Assembly (NCBI GenBank): GCA_020205615.1 | Contig: CM035169.1 | Location: forward strand, 19,736,229-19,800,228 | Direction: 5' to 3' | Length of the DNA stretch: 64,000 nucleotides | Source of the DNA: Panax quinquefolius | Lineage: Eukaryota; Streptophyta; Magnoliopsida; Apiales; Araliaceae | Shown: positions 49,383 through 61,907 of the stretch, one piece after another | Numbering within the stretch: position 1 is the stretch's first letter | Layout of the letters: the number at the start of each line of letters is the position of its first letter | The notes under the pieces: generated by a model | The model's database searches: none | Seen by the model: the letters and a program-made list of their open reading frames with translations, nothing else | What the model was told of the DNA's origin: nothing | Translations under genes and position numbers: made by a program

Positions 49383-51980
49383 TGTAAGACCCCAACTTAT
49401 TATTAATGAAATTTAATTTTCTCTATTTATTATTTTGAAATAGTAAGGGTTGATTTGATTAATGTGGATAGTTAGGGGTAAAATACATGCAAATATTTTC
49501 AAAATAAGCAAAGTGTTTATAAAATATTCATTGTTGTTTGGAATATTCGTTGGTCGTGGAATATTAAATGCGTGTGGAATATTAAATGCGGACAAGTAGC
49601 GACCGTGTGTGGAGCCCATATGTGAGCGATTGGATGATGAAAACGACAAATATAAGTTGTTTAAAAATAACAACGTAGTTATTACTGCAGATTATCTTGT
49701 TAAAATACTCGGTGGTTAAAACACAAGAAGCACGGTATTGCACCAATTATTGATTCTTACGTAAGAAGGCACTACTCAATAATGGTTCTGATAATTACTT
49801 TGTTTAGTATTTTATTGATTTAATAATTCTTGCGTTGATATTTTATATTCTTTGTTGTTTCATAATTGTCATTACACAATTTTTCATTATCGAAGCAATA
49901 ATTCATATTATCCTAATAATATTATTAGATAACATTATTGGCAATGTCTAGAAAGTTACGTCTAAGGAGAGGTTTGGTCACCTAATTGCTTGTAGAAGAG
50001 AAATTCTTATTGGAAAGCCCCTTTTCCAGGAACCGCCTTTGTCATTAATATTGTGATTACAGAATATTATTTGTGAATAATTAATTATTGATTCATATGA
50101 TGAGGAAAATATTGATTTTATGTGGATATAGATGGAGAAAATTTTTAATGTGACAATTGTTGAAAATTAAAATTTTATCTTTTACGATAAGATAATTCAT
50201 TTAAAGGTATTATTATATTTTAATAATATAATAATAGTGATATTTTACAACGAATGTGGGATATATGAGTATACGAGGAGGAAGAGTATTTTTGTTGCAA
50301 TAAATATTTAAAACATGTTAAACATGTCGGTTGGACCCCATTTATTATTTGAAATTTGATTATAGCACAGAAAATCGCTTGCTTGTGGATTTCGGTCAAT
50401 TTATGTTTGGAATTTGGAAAACTTTCTTCTGCAAAGTTGTAGAAATTGAATTTTCTATAAAACTCATGAGATTCAAATTTTCTGATAAAAGGATATTTAT
50501 TGTGAATTATTGAAGTTCAAGCTCAAAAATAATTGATTTTGGAAGTTTAAATTATTTTAAATTAGAAAAACGTTTTTCTTACTTTTTCTAGAATGTGGCA
50601 TATGTTTGATGGCTGAAATCAGATTCTAGGCATGCGTAGGAAATTTATATAATTATATTATTAATTTATTAAATTTTACGCTTTGGTGTTCTAAGCAATT
50701 TCCTATAAATAGGTGCTTGGGTTAGAATTGAAAATCACACCGTAAATCAAGTTTTCTCTCTCTATATTATCGGCGTATTCTTGTGAGTATTTTGAGTATA
50801 CTTTGAGTATTGCTATACTGATTGCAAGTCCAAGTCATAGCTTTATATTATGTTTCAAATTTAAGACCGATCTTTCGAGGTAAGGGATGTTATTTTCTTC
50901 TCAAATGATATTATTTCTTCAATATCATTATGTTAAAATATTGATCTGAAGTTTTATCAAATTTGGAACTTTTGGTGTCTGAGTTACTTATTCACGATAT
51001 CTGGCCTTATTCACGTATCTGACACTTATTCACGAATACGGAACTATTCATCGAAAAATTAAAAATTTTCTTTTCGTCCAAAATATCTATTCTCGGATAC
51101 TAGCTTTGATTGTATCCATGTTTTGATCATTCTTGAATTTTACACCACCGTGATTATTTTTGAGGTATTTTGGGCGTGGATAAAACAAAGTACTGAATCC
51201 TTAATCCTTAATCCTTGTCATTTTGTTTCACCGGATTCGTTTTTTAAAAATATTTTTCATCATCTTGATCTTAAATGATGATATTATGGAATATCTTTGG
51301 CCTTTAGTGCAAAGATGAATGATTTCTGAAGAATATCTTTGGCACATAGTGCAAAGATGAGCAAGTGTTTAGATGAACACTACCCGGTGATGAATATCTT
51401 TGGCTGTAGTAGGCGAAAGATGAATATTTGATTCCAGATATATATTGATTGATGTTTACGGGGATAAAAGATAGAGCGATGAACTTTTAAATTCATACAT
51501 AGAAGATAGTAGTTTGCATTCTCTACTTAACTCTTCTAATGAATTATTATATCCGCTGTGAATATTGATTTAAAATTTATTGTCTATTGTATTCTATTAG
51601 ATTTTTCCCTGTTGAAGATTAACGATAATTTATTGTATATTATCTTAGTCATAATATTATTTACTGGGCTAGTTGAGCTCACCCTTTTCCTTTTTGTTCC
51701 ATTTTCTTCTCAGGAGGCGAGAATATAGCGAGTACGAGTCGGGGTATGGAATGAAAGTTTTAGAGAGAGTTGTTTAGTAGTCCTCACCATTTTGTAAAAT
51801 AATGTATCAATAAATGTGATGAGGATTTATTGGAGTTTAGATATTGTCTAGAAGATAATATTTGTATTCAAACTCATAGTTTTCTTGTTGTAATAATAAA
51901 GTTGTAGTTGTTTACGTACCATGTATGTATTGACAACTTCGGAATGGGTTGGATGGAATGGACCTATTTTGGGGGTCGCG
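49383..51980 (+). mobile_element. Middle LTR of the family B tandem
   Basis: Starts TGTAAGACCCC directly after a B coding end and finishes at GGGGGTCGCG directly before a B primer site. It is thus the 3' LTR of one copy and the 5' LTR of the next. TATA box 50,703-50,712; GGTAAGGG at 50,879; three TCTTTGG...GCAAAGATGA stem-loops at about 51,292-51,424. Length and sequence match the two outer B LTRs. Confidence 0.9.
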
Positions 51981-52599
51981 GTTGGTATCGAAGCTTAGGG
52001 GATATGATCTCCATGCGGAGATCGGGGAATAGAACTAGGAGGGAGAGACGAGTAAATCCTTCATTAGTGTGTGTCTACCTACCTAAACTTATTTGTTAGT
52101 TGGTCAAGATATAGGGATATTATGTGATATATTGATTTCTTTAATTAACCCTTGTTTTATGACAAAGATTTGAGAATGTCGATCGAGAATATTAACAATG
52201 GAAATGAGACCTTGGAGACGCCTTTGTACTCACCAACGAGGAGAACGTCTGACAGATGACAATGTTCCTCCCATGAACAACACCAATCGAAAGCGAGATG
52301 ATGAGCGAGGGGATGTTTAGAAGCTTTTTGCGGTTTATGCAAAATCGAGATTTGGGAGACTCGTGTTCAAAATACTGAGGAGAAATGATAGCAATTCACG
52401 GGTTGTCACAAACAAGCGATTCAAAGAGTCGGGACCACCAGAATTTAAGGAAAGCGATCCGATCATGCGGCGGAAACATGGGTCAAGCAAATTACCAAGA
52501 TATTCGATGTCTTGGGATGCGGAAGAACGAGAGGTTCCATTCGCCACCTTTATGTTCCGTGGCGAGGTAGACTCTTGGTGGAAGTCATGAAGCGTACCC
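51981..52599 (+). mobile_element. Family B primer site and gag start
   Basis: GTTGGTATCGAAGC at 51,981 is the initiator-tRNA primer site, misread at its CAG. After a leader of about 300 bases, gag begins, with FKESGPPEFKESDP at about 52,420 and FATFMFRGEVDSWWKS ending near 52,590. These are the same conserved segments seen in family A gag. Short indels shift the frame several times. Confidence 0.75.
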
Positions 52600-53399
52600 C
52601 ATCCAAATTACACTCAAAGCATGTCTTGGGAGACATTTCAGAAATTATTTAATGACAAATACTTTCCTCGAAAGTGTTCGGTATATATGAAGGAAGTGGA
52701 GTTCATCGATTAGAACAAAACAACACGATGGCGATGTCTCAAAGACGAGGCAAAGTTTGCAGAATTATCCGTGTTTGCACCTCATTTGGTGGAGAATGAG
52801 GAACGATGACGCGGATGTTTTGAGAGGTTTGAAACCCGGCGTACGACAATATCTCATTTCTCATAAATTTTCTCTATTTAGATGTTGTATAAAATGAGGC
52901 TCAATTATTAGAAATGAGATAACGAGTACGGTCCAACCGAGGACCATAACGAGGATCGTACGAGAGATAGCGATCAACGTAATAATGATAACCAATGGAG
53001 AAAGAAATGACGGACAAAAATGGTAACCACTCGGTGGTAATCATAGCCATGAAAATAGAAGAAGCGAAGTCGGAGGAGATTTTAAAAGAGGAGATTTAAC
53101 AACGACCGTGCTAAGATGACAAGTCTTAAGTGACAACCGGGTTCTAAGGGAGGAGAACGACCACCGGTCATATCTTTACAAATCACGGAAAAGAGGACAT
53201 ATCGGTCAAAGCGCCCACAACAATTCAAGGTATGCTATAATTGTGGAAAGGAAGGACATATCGCTTTCGAGATTGTACTGAGAATGCGAAACCTAGTTCA
53301 ATGAGGACGGTGACTCAAAAATCGTCCCGAAAAGTCAAAGTCAACGATTAGGGAAGAAGCGTTTGTTGTGGATCGTCATAATGCGAGAACCCAAACGAG
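52600..53399 (+). pseudogene. Family B gag C-terminal part with zinc knuckle
   Basis: Continues gag: SMSWETFQKLFNDKYFP (about 52,620), a degraded basic linker, and CYNCGKEGHIA at about 53,229-53,262, the start of a CCHC nucleic-acid binding knuckle whose last Cys is displaced. Gag forms the particle that packages element RNA. Confidence 0.7.
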
Positions 53400-53585
53400 G
53401 TGATCACGGGTAAGCTATTTATAAATTCTTGCGAAGTTTATACCTTACTTGATCTGGGTGCTACCCATTCATTTATCTCTCCTGCATGTGCTCAACGTTT
53501 AAACTTGACTCTGGAGAAATTAGACTTTGACCTATCTGTGGAAACTTCGTTAGGAGAAATTTTCATCACATCCAATCGCTTATAA
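53400..53585 (+). pseudogene. Family B aspartic protease
   Basis: An open segment with the retropepsin signature DLGATHSFISPA (active-site Asp followed by Gly after one residue) and the conserved follow-on LDFDLSVETSLGEIF. This protease cleaves the gag-pol polyprotein. A stop ends the frame at 53,585, and homologous sequence resumes in another frame, ending near 53,880. Confidence 0.75.
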
Positions 53586-54173
53586 ATCTTGTTTGATTCA
53601 AGTTGGCACCATCACCTTACCATTGACCTTATCTCCTTAAAGATACTTGCTTTTGATGTGATTTTAGGATTGATTGGTTAACTACTCATCATGCCAAAAT
53701 TGATTGTTTTCATAAGGTTGTTAGTTTTCATATTCCTAACCAACCCGTTATGCGAATTCAAGCGACTAAACCATTAAAATCAATCAACGTCATATCTAAT
53801 CATAAAGCTATTCGTTTATTGAAAAATGGATGTCGTTTTTATTAGCCCATGTTATGGATTTGAATAAAGACACGTCAAATTTGAATAATATTCTGTTGTT
53901 ATTGACTTTCCGACGATTTCTTGAAGAACTTCCGTCCTACCCCCGAACGTGAAGTTGAATTCTTTATTGATCTTGAACCCGATACAAAGCCCATTTCTAA
54001 AACCCCATATCGAATGGCTCTATTGAACTTCGAAGTTAAAGGTCCAACTACGAGAATTGTTGGACATCGGTTTCATTCGTCCCCAAGACATCTCCTTGGG
54101 GTGCTCTGTTTTATTCTTAAAGAAGAAAGACGGGAGTATGCGACTTTAGATTGATTATCTGAATTGAACCATG
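53586..54173 (+). pseudogene. Family B protease end and reverse transcriptase N-terminal part
   Basis: Contains the protease-RT linker and the RT start: [21 protein letters not shown] (about 53,947-54,010), followed by fingers motifs equivalent to GFIRPS and the KKDG segment. It stops at GAATTGAACCATG, where an A solo LTR is inserted; RT resumes at 56,690. Confidence 0.75.
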
Positions 54174-56689
54174 TGTAAGACCCCAGACTTTTATAAATAA
54201 AGATGAATTTTTCTATAAATATTATTTTTGAATATTATGGAATAAATTTGATATAATGTTATAGTTATGGGTAATATTTATAAATTTTGCAAAGTATGCA
54301 AGTTGTTATAAAATATTACGTTTGGTCTGGGAATATTCTTTTTGTTAGGGAATATTCGTACAATGGCTCAATCATTGGTGGACCCCATAATGTAATTATT
54401 GTCGGATTGAAAAAACGACAAAAATATTTTATAAAAATAACTTGGCGGAGGTGTTACTGATTAAAAGCTGTTGAACTACCCGTGGTAAAAAATACGATGT
54501 CTGGCGTAGTTGCGTAGTAAGAAGCACACGGTATTGATTATTGATGCTTATAATGAAAGTCACTCATTTATGCTCAATTATTACTACGATAATTCTTTGC
54601 ATCATATCTCTTATATTATTGATTAAATTATTGTCACAAGATCATCATATAATATGTTATAGTATTAAATCAATAATTGAGACGACAAGTTATAAATGAT
54701 TAATAATTGTTGAAAGATTAAATATGTGTTGATGAAAAAAAATGATTTGTGGTAAGTTTGATTATTTTATGGGGGCTCATATGTCATCATCTAAGAGTCT
54801 CTTCAATCGATAGTAATTACCTTCGTCAATAGTAATTACCCTTGTGAATAGTATTTACCTTCGTCGATAGTAATTACCTTCGTCGATAGTAATTACCCTT
54901 GTGAATAGTATTTACCTTCGTAAATAGTATTTACCTTCGTTAATAGTAATTACCTTTACCAGACGTCGAACCACTTGTCGTTTCACATTACGAAAGGCCG
55001 AACCACTTGTCGTTTTCACATTACAGCGTCCAAACCGATTAAATCGAAGCCACTTGCCTTTTCACACTGCGGCGGTGCTAAGCTAGAAATCTTCTATAAA
55101 TAGAGGCTGGGGCTTCATTATTTTCACGAATTCATTCAAGCTATAGAGAGAGAAAGTAGAGAGAATAAGAGAGAAGAAGAAGAGTATTTTGTTACTACAC
55201 TACTGCGCAGATTCAATCTCTTACCAAATGTAAGGGGTGTTATTCTTTCTTATTCATGAAGAAGCTGTTTATTCCATTGCTTATTATTACATTGGAATAA
55301 CTTTTGTATCGTGGTTTACCTATACTTGGTGACATTCTTCTATTATTCTCATTTGGAACATCCCATGCGTCATGTGTTTTACACTTTGACCGGGTTCCGC
55401 CTTTATTATTATGTTGGAACATCCTGCATGTGTTTTTACACGGACTGGTTCCGCCTTTTATTATTACTGTTGGAATATCCTATCTGTGTGTTTTACAGGA
55501 TGCAGTTCCATCTTTATTATTACATTGGAACATCCCGTCTTGTAAATTTCACGACTCAGTTCCGTTATTTATTATTACATTTGGAATAACCTGTTCTGCA
55601 TGCGGCCTATCGCATGCACGGTGATTTCTTTTGTTATTCCATTCTTTATTATACCCATTAAGTTTAAAACTTTGACTTCTATACTCCATGAAATTAGTGG
55701 AATATCCTTGATATTTGCGTTTCATCCAAAGATCTTTTCATGAAAATATTCTTCCGATCATTCTTCTGAATTTTACTCTACAAAACAATGATCGTATTGA
55801 TAATTTGGGCGTTAATAATTCTGGATAAAATAATTCTTGAACTTGTTTTATTGAATTCTTATATCATTGTCATCATCCTCATGTTTATATTTTTTAAAGT
55901 CATCTCGTGGCTGTGAAATTGCATAGATGGACTTGGTATGATTATGACCGAGAGACTATTCGGTGTAATCATGGTAGTAATGTTACAAATAATGTGGTAA
56001 AAATCCTCGATTGGTAGTAGTGCATTGATGGATGATTGTTGGCATGATCATGACCATTAATGAATACACAAATATTCTTGGCCCGTAGTGCATGAATAAT
56101 TGTGGTCGGATACTAAAGAATATCCTTGGCCGTAGTAGTGCGAGGTGATTCGATGATGTGGAATATTTATTAAAGTGAGTCTCGGCTATAATGATGATGA
56201 AACAACCTTTTAAAACCTAAAAGATAGTGGACTTTATTTTCTACTGACTCTTTTAATGGATAAGATATTCATTCATAGCTTAAACCGGTTTGTCTATTGT
56301 ATTTTATCGGTTTAACATTGTTGAAGACTATTGATAATTTATTCGCATTATCTTAGTCATAATATTTCTTCTTGGGCTAGTTGAGCTCACCCTTTCTTTC
56401 ACCGTTCTCTTCGTGAAATGAGAATATAGGCGACGACGAAGTCGGGAAACGAGTGATGGTCATGAAGATAGCATTAGTAGTCCTCACTATTCGTGAAATA
56501 GTGTGATAATAATTGTAATGAGGACTCCTTTTGAGTTTGTATAATATCTAGTGACGATATTTGTATTTAAACTCACGCTTTATGTCGTATTGTACCTGAC
56601 GCTTATGTTAGTAAGTTGTATTTAAATTCTGTACCATGTAAGTGGCGACCCAAGATGGGTGATGTATCCCTAATTTTGGGGGCGTCACA
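54174..56689 (+). mobile_element. Solo LTR of family A inserted in family B reverse transcriptase
   Basis: A 2.5-kb LTR from TGTAAGACCCC to GGGGGCGTCACA with a perfect target duplication CCATG (54,169-54,173 and 56,690-56,694). The uninterrupted site exists in the other B copy near 46,790, where GAACCATGTCACCATC reads through. TATA box 55,094-55,103; hairpin units about 55,270-55,640; stem-loops about 55,900-56,150. Confidence 0.95.
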
Positions 56690-57610
56690 CCATGTCACCA
56701 TCAAGAATAGGTATCCTCTACCTCGTATTGATGACTTGTTTGACCAGTTGCAAGGGGCACAATTCTTTTCAAAAATCGATCTTAGATTCGGATATCATCA
56801 ATGAAGATTAGAATCGAGGATATTCCAAAGACGCCTTGAAACTCGGTATGGGCATTATGAATTCTTAGTCGTGTCTTTCGATTGACTAATGCTCCTGCGG
56901 CTTTCATGGATATGATGAACCAAGTATTCAAGGAATATTTGGATCGATTCGTTGTTGTTTTTATTGATGACATCCTCATATATTCCAAAAGTCGTGAAGA
57001 TCATGAGCACCATTTGAAGTTTGGTACTCCAAAGGCTTCGTGAAAACAAACTATATGCCAAATTGAAGAAATGCAAGTTCTGGCTTGAGGAAGTAGCATT
57101 CCTTGGGCACGTGGTGTCGAAACATGGAGTATCCGTGGACCCGCGAAGATTGAAACAATACAAAGTTGGGAGCAACCGGAAGTCGGTGGCCGAAATCACG
57201 TAGCTTTTGGGCTTATTTGGTTATTATCGGAGATTCGTGGAAGGGTTTTCTCGATCGCTACTCCATTAACTTCAATTAACTCGGAAGGATACAAAATTCG
57301 TTTGGAGCGAAGAATGCGAGAAAAGTTTCAAGAGCTTAAGAAGAGACTTATTTCTAAGACTGTTCTAACAATACCATCCGGTTCGGATGGATTTGTTATC
57401 TACAATGAATGCTTCCTGAGCAAAGGGTTAGGATGTGTTCTCATGCAACGTGGGAAAGTCATAGCCTATGCCTCGCGACAACTTAAAGAGTATGAGAGGA
57501 ATTATCCTACTCATGATCTAGAGTTAGCGGCAATGCGTTCATGCTTAAAGATATGGAGGCACTATCTATATGGGGAAAAAGTGGAGATATATTCTGCACC
57601 ATAAAGCCTT
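56690..57610 (+). pseudogene. Family B reverse transcriptase C-terminal part and RNase H
   Basis: RT resumes with [20 protein letters not shown] and [13 protein letters not shown]. The catalytic [11 protein letters not shown] lies at about 56,960-56,995. Then come [20 protein letters not shown] and [15 protein letters not shown]. RNase H follows from about 57,302 ([17 protein letters not shown], [47 protein letters not shown]). The conserved Asp of the RNase H start (expected CDAS) reads Asn (NEC). Enzyme function: copying element RNA into DNA and removing the RNA strand. Frames are broken. Confidence 0.8.
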
Positions 57611-58780
57611 AAATATTTCTTCACTCAAAAAGAACTCAACACGCTAGGCGACGACGTTGGCTCGAGCTATTGAAAGACTACGACCACACTATTTCAATAC
57701 CATCCCGGAAAAGCGAACATGGTAGGCTGGCGGCGTTGAGTAGAAGATCATATCGGAATGAGTGCGATGATGTCAAGTATACGCGTAGAGCCAACTTTAA
57801 TAGAAAAAAGTTAAGGTTGCTCAAGCCACCACCCGGCGGGAGTGATGCGTATGAAGAAGAAAGTACAAGAAGGAGCAATTCCTAAGCGAGAATAGATGAA
57901 GAAGGAATACTTGAGTCCACTCTAGACTTTGTGTCCCTAACGACTCGATTTGAAGTACAAGATTATGATGGAGGCACACAATACACCATTTGCAATCCAT
58001 CCTGGAAGTACTAAAAATGTATCGTGATCTTCGACATACATTTTGGTGGAACAATATGAAGAGAGAGATTGCAAAGTTTATCTCGATGTGTTTAACTTGT
58101 CAACGTGTAAAGGCGAGCATCTAGTACCTAAGGGTCCGTTGCAACCACTTGAGATTCCGAAATGTAAGTGGGAACATATTACCATGGATTTACGTTCTGG
58201 GTCTTCCTACGGTTTCTCAAGGCATCAATGCTATTTTGGGTTATTGTTGATAGATTAACCAAGTCCGCTCATTTCTTGCCAATACGGAGACTTATTCCTT
58301 GAACGTCTTGCTAGTATATGCGTGAATGAGATTGTGAGGTTGCATGGCATACCAAGTATCCATAGTTTCGGATCGTGACCCAAGATTCACTTCAAGATTT
58401 TCGGTTAGCTTGCAAAAAGCTATGGGCACGCAGATTTTACGATTCGATTCGGCATACCATCCTCAAACAGACGAGACAATCGAAAGGACTATTCAAACTC
58501 TTGAAGATTTATTAAGACTCGTGTCCTAGACTTCAAGAGGCGGTTGGGATAAGTATTTACCATTGGTAGAATTCTCCTACAACAACAGCTTATCGAGTAA
58601 GTATAGGTGTGACTCCATTTGAAGCATTATATGGGCGAAAAGTGTCACTCTCCAAAGTATGTTGGGACGAGGTGGGTGAAGCAACATTGTTGGGACCCGA
58701 AGTTAAATACGTATGACTACTTTAAAAGATCCAAATGATTCGACAACGTATACAAACTGAGCGGCACAAGATCGACAAAA
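57611..58780 (+). pseudogene. Family B integrase zinc-binding and catalytic core
   Basis: Contains HNTPFAIHPGSTK-type and RHTFWWNNMKREI sequence (about 57,980-58,070), CLTCQRVKGEHLVPKGPLQ, WEHITMDL (about 58,170), DRLTKSAHFLPIRR (about 58,250), [20 protein letters not shown] (58,365-58,425) and [20 protein letters not shown]. The DDE residues of the core are recognisable in these blocks. Integrase inserts the DNA copy into the chromosome. Several frame changes are present. Confidence 0.8.
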
Positions 58781-58783
58781 GAG

Positions 58784-59278
58784 TTGTGCGGATCTTTATC
58801 GAAAGGGCGGGAATTTAGTGTAGGGGATCATGTATTGTTGCGAGTTGCTCCATGGAAGGAGTTACAAGATTTGAGAAGAGAAAAGCTCGATCCACGATTT
58901 ATTGGTCCATTTCAAATTCTTGGCCGAGTAGGAAATGTAGCCTATAGACTCGCGTTACCTCCGAGTATGTCTCGTGTTCATAATGTGTTTCACATATCTG
59001 TACTTCGTAAATATGTGAAAGACCCAAACCACGTTATTGAGTTAGAACCGGACGAGATAGTCGAAGACTTAACGTATGAGGAGGTACCTGTCAAGATCTT
59101 AGATAGGAAGGAGCATGTCCTACGCGCAAAGGTCATACCACAAGTTAAAGTTTTGTGGAGGAATCATGCTATAGAGGAAATGACCCTGGGAATTGGAAAC
59201 AAAATGAAAGCGAGGTATCCTCACCTTTTGAAACACACGGTATATACGACGTCGATTTCGAGGGACGAAATTTCATAA
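58784..59278 (+). CDS. Family B integrase C-terminal domain and chromodomain
   Basis: The longest intact retroelement frame in the window (164 codons). It contains FSVGDHVLLRVAPWKELQDL, RREKLDPRFIGPFQILGRV and AYRLALPPSMSRVHNVFHIS, then LRKYVKDPNHVIELEPDE. A Tekay-type chromodomain follows (LTYEEVPVKILDRKEHVLRA, KVIPQVKVLWRNHAIEEMT, then MKARYPHLL). Chromodomains of chromoviruses guide integration by binding modified histone tails. The usual TWE motif after EEM/EEA reads TLGI here. The purine-rich tract AAGGAGGGAGGT follows at 59,277-59,288, next to the LTR. It is part of a polyprotein, not a separate gene. Confidence 0.8.
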   Translation: MCGSLSKGREFSVGDHVLLRVAPWKELQDLRREKLDPRFIGPFQILGRVGNVAYRLALPPSMSRVHNVFHISVLRKYVKDPNHVIELEPDEIVEDLTYEEVPVKILDRKEHVLRAKVIPQVKVLWRNHAIEEMTLGIGNKMKARYPHLLKHTVYTTSISRDEIS

Positions 59279-59288
59279 GGAGGGAGGT

Positions 59289-61907
59289 TGTAAGACCCCA
59301 ACTTATTATTAATGAAATTTAATTTTCTCTATTTATTATTTTGAAATAGTAAGGGTTGATTTGATTAATGTGGATAGTTAGGGTAAAATACGCAAATATT
59401 TCAAAATAAGCAGTGGTTATAAAATATTCGTTGTTGTTGTTGGGGAATATTCGTTGGTCGTGGAATATTCGTCTCTTTGTCGGGAAATATTAAATGCAAT
59501 GGTAGCGACCCATGTGTGGGCCCCATAACGGAGGCGATTGGATGAAGAAACGACAAATATAAGTTGTTTAAAAATAACAGTAAATAGTTATTCAGAATAA
59601 TCTTGTTAAAATACTCTTGGTTAAAACACAAGCGATGGCTTACCGGTATTGTACCAATTATTGATTCTTACGTGAAGGGCACTACTCGATAATGGTTACG
59701 TGAATTCTTGCTTAGTATTTTATTGATTTAATAATTCTTTGCGTTGATATTTTATATTCTTTGTTGTTTCAATAATTGTCATTACACAATATTTTTCATT
59801 ATCGAAGCAATAATTCATATTATCCTAATAATATTATTAGATAACATTATTGGCAATATCTAGAAAGTTACTCGCTCTAAGGAGAGGTTTGGTCACCTAA
59901 TTGCTTGCGCCAATGAAGGAGAAATTCTTATTGGAAAGCCCCCTTCTCTGAGGAACTGCACGGTTGTCGATATTGTGATTACTGTAATATTATTTGTGAA
60001 TAATTAATTATTGATTCATATGATGAGAAAAATATTGATTTTATGTGGATATAGATGGAGAAAATTTTAATGTGACAATTGTTGAAAATTGAAATTTTAT
60101 CTTTTTACGATAAAATAATTCGTTTAAATATATTATTATATTTTAATAATATAATAATGGTGATATTTTTACAACGAATGTGGGATATATGAGTATCGAG
60201 GAGGAAGAGTATTTTTGTTGCAATAAATGTTTAAAAACATGTTAAACATGTGGTGGACCCCATTTATTGACCGAAATTTGATTATAAACAGTAAAATCGC
60301 CTTTTGTGGATTTCGGTCAATTTTTGTTTGGAATTTGGAAAAACTTTCTTCAGTAAAGTTGTAGAGAATTGAATTTTCTATAAAAAACTCGCGAGATTCA
60401 AATTTTCTGATAAAAGGAATATTTATTGTGAATTATTGAAGTTGACAAGTTCAAAATAATTGATTTTTGGAAGTTTAAATTATTTTAAATTAGAAAACGT
60501 TTTTCTTACTTTTTCTAGAATGTGGCATGTGTTTGATGGCTGAAATCAGATTCTAGGCATGCGTAGGAAATTTATATAATTATATTATTAATTTATTAAA
60601 TTTTACGCTTTGGTGTTCTAAAGCAATTTCCTATAAATAGGGTCTTTAGGTTAGAATTGAAAATCACACCGTAAATCAAGTTTTCTCTCTATATTATCGA
60701 AATGTATTCTTGTGAGTATTTTGAGTATACTTTGAGTATTGCTATACTGATGCAAGTCCAAGTCATAGCTTTATATCCTGTTTTTAATTTAAAGTCTTGA
60801 TCTTTCGAGGTAAGGGATGTTATTTTCTTCTCAAATGATATTATTTCTTCAATATCATTATGTTAAAATATTGATCTGAAGTTTTTATCAAATTTGGAAC
60901 TTTTGGTGTCGGAGTTACTATTCACGTGTACTAAGACTATTATTCACGATATCTGACCTATTCACGATATCGACCTTTATTCATCGAAAAATTAAAAAAT
61001 TTTCTTTTCGTCCAAAATATCTATTCTGGATACTAGCTTTGATTGTATCCATGTTTTGATCATTCTTGAATTTTACACCATTGTGATTATTTTTGAGATA
61101 TTTTTGGACGTGGATAAAACAAAGTACGAATCCTTAATCCTTAATCCTTGTCATTTTGTTTCACTGGATTCGTTTCTTTAAAAATATTTCTCATCATCTT
61201 CAATCTTAAATGATGATATTATAGAATATCTTTGGCCTGTAGTGCAAAGATGAATGATTTCTGAAGAATATCTTTGGCTGTAGTGCAAAGATGAGCAGTG
61301 TTTAGATGAACATGACCAATCGATGAATATCTTTGGCTCAGTAGTGCAATGAATATTTGATTCGGATATATATTGATTGATGTTACGGGGATAAAAGATA
61401 GAGCGATGAACTTTTAAATTCATACATAGAAGATAGTAGTTTGCATTCTCTACTTAACTCTTCTAATGAATTATTATTTCATTGCGAATATTGATTTAAA
61501 ATTTGTTGTCTATTGTATTACTATTAGATTTTTCCTGTTGAAGACTAACGATAATTTGTTGTATATTATCTTAGTCATAATATTCTTTATTGGGCTAGTT
61601 GAGCTCACCCTTTTCCTTTTTGTTCCATTTTCTTCTCAGGAGGCGAGAATATAAATAAAGTATGCAGTCGGGGTATGGAATGAAAGTTTTAGAGAGAGTT
61701 GTTTAGTAGTCCTCATCATTTTTGTAAAATAATGTATCAATAAATGTGATAAGGATTTATTGGAGTTTAGATATTGTCTAGAAGATAATATTTGTATTCA
61801 AACTCATAGTTTTACTGTTGTAATAATAAAGTTGTAGTTGTTTCTGTACCATGTATTAACAACTCAGAATGGGTTGGATGGAATGGACCTATTTTGGGGG
61901 CGTCACA
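59289..61907 (+). mobile_element. 3' LTR of family B (outer right LTR of the complex)
   Basis: Runs from TGTAAGACCCC to GGGGGCGTCACA, 2.6 kb. It is followed by TATAA (61,908-61,912), matching the bases before the outer left LTR. TATA box 60,631-60,640; GGTAAGGGAT at 60,809; three stem-loops with TCTTTGG/GCAAAGA at 61,228, 61,269 and 61,328; U5 block with GGGCTAGTTGAGCTCACCC near 61,591. Confidence 0.92.
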
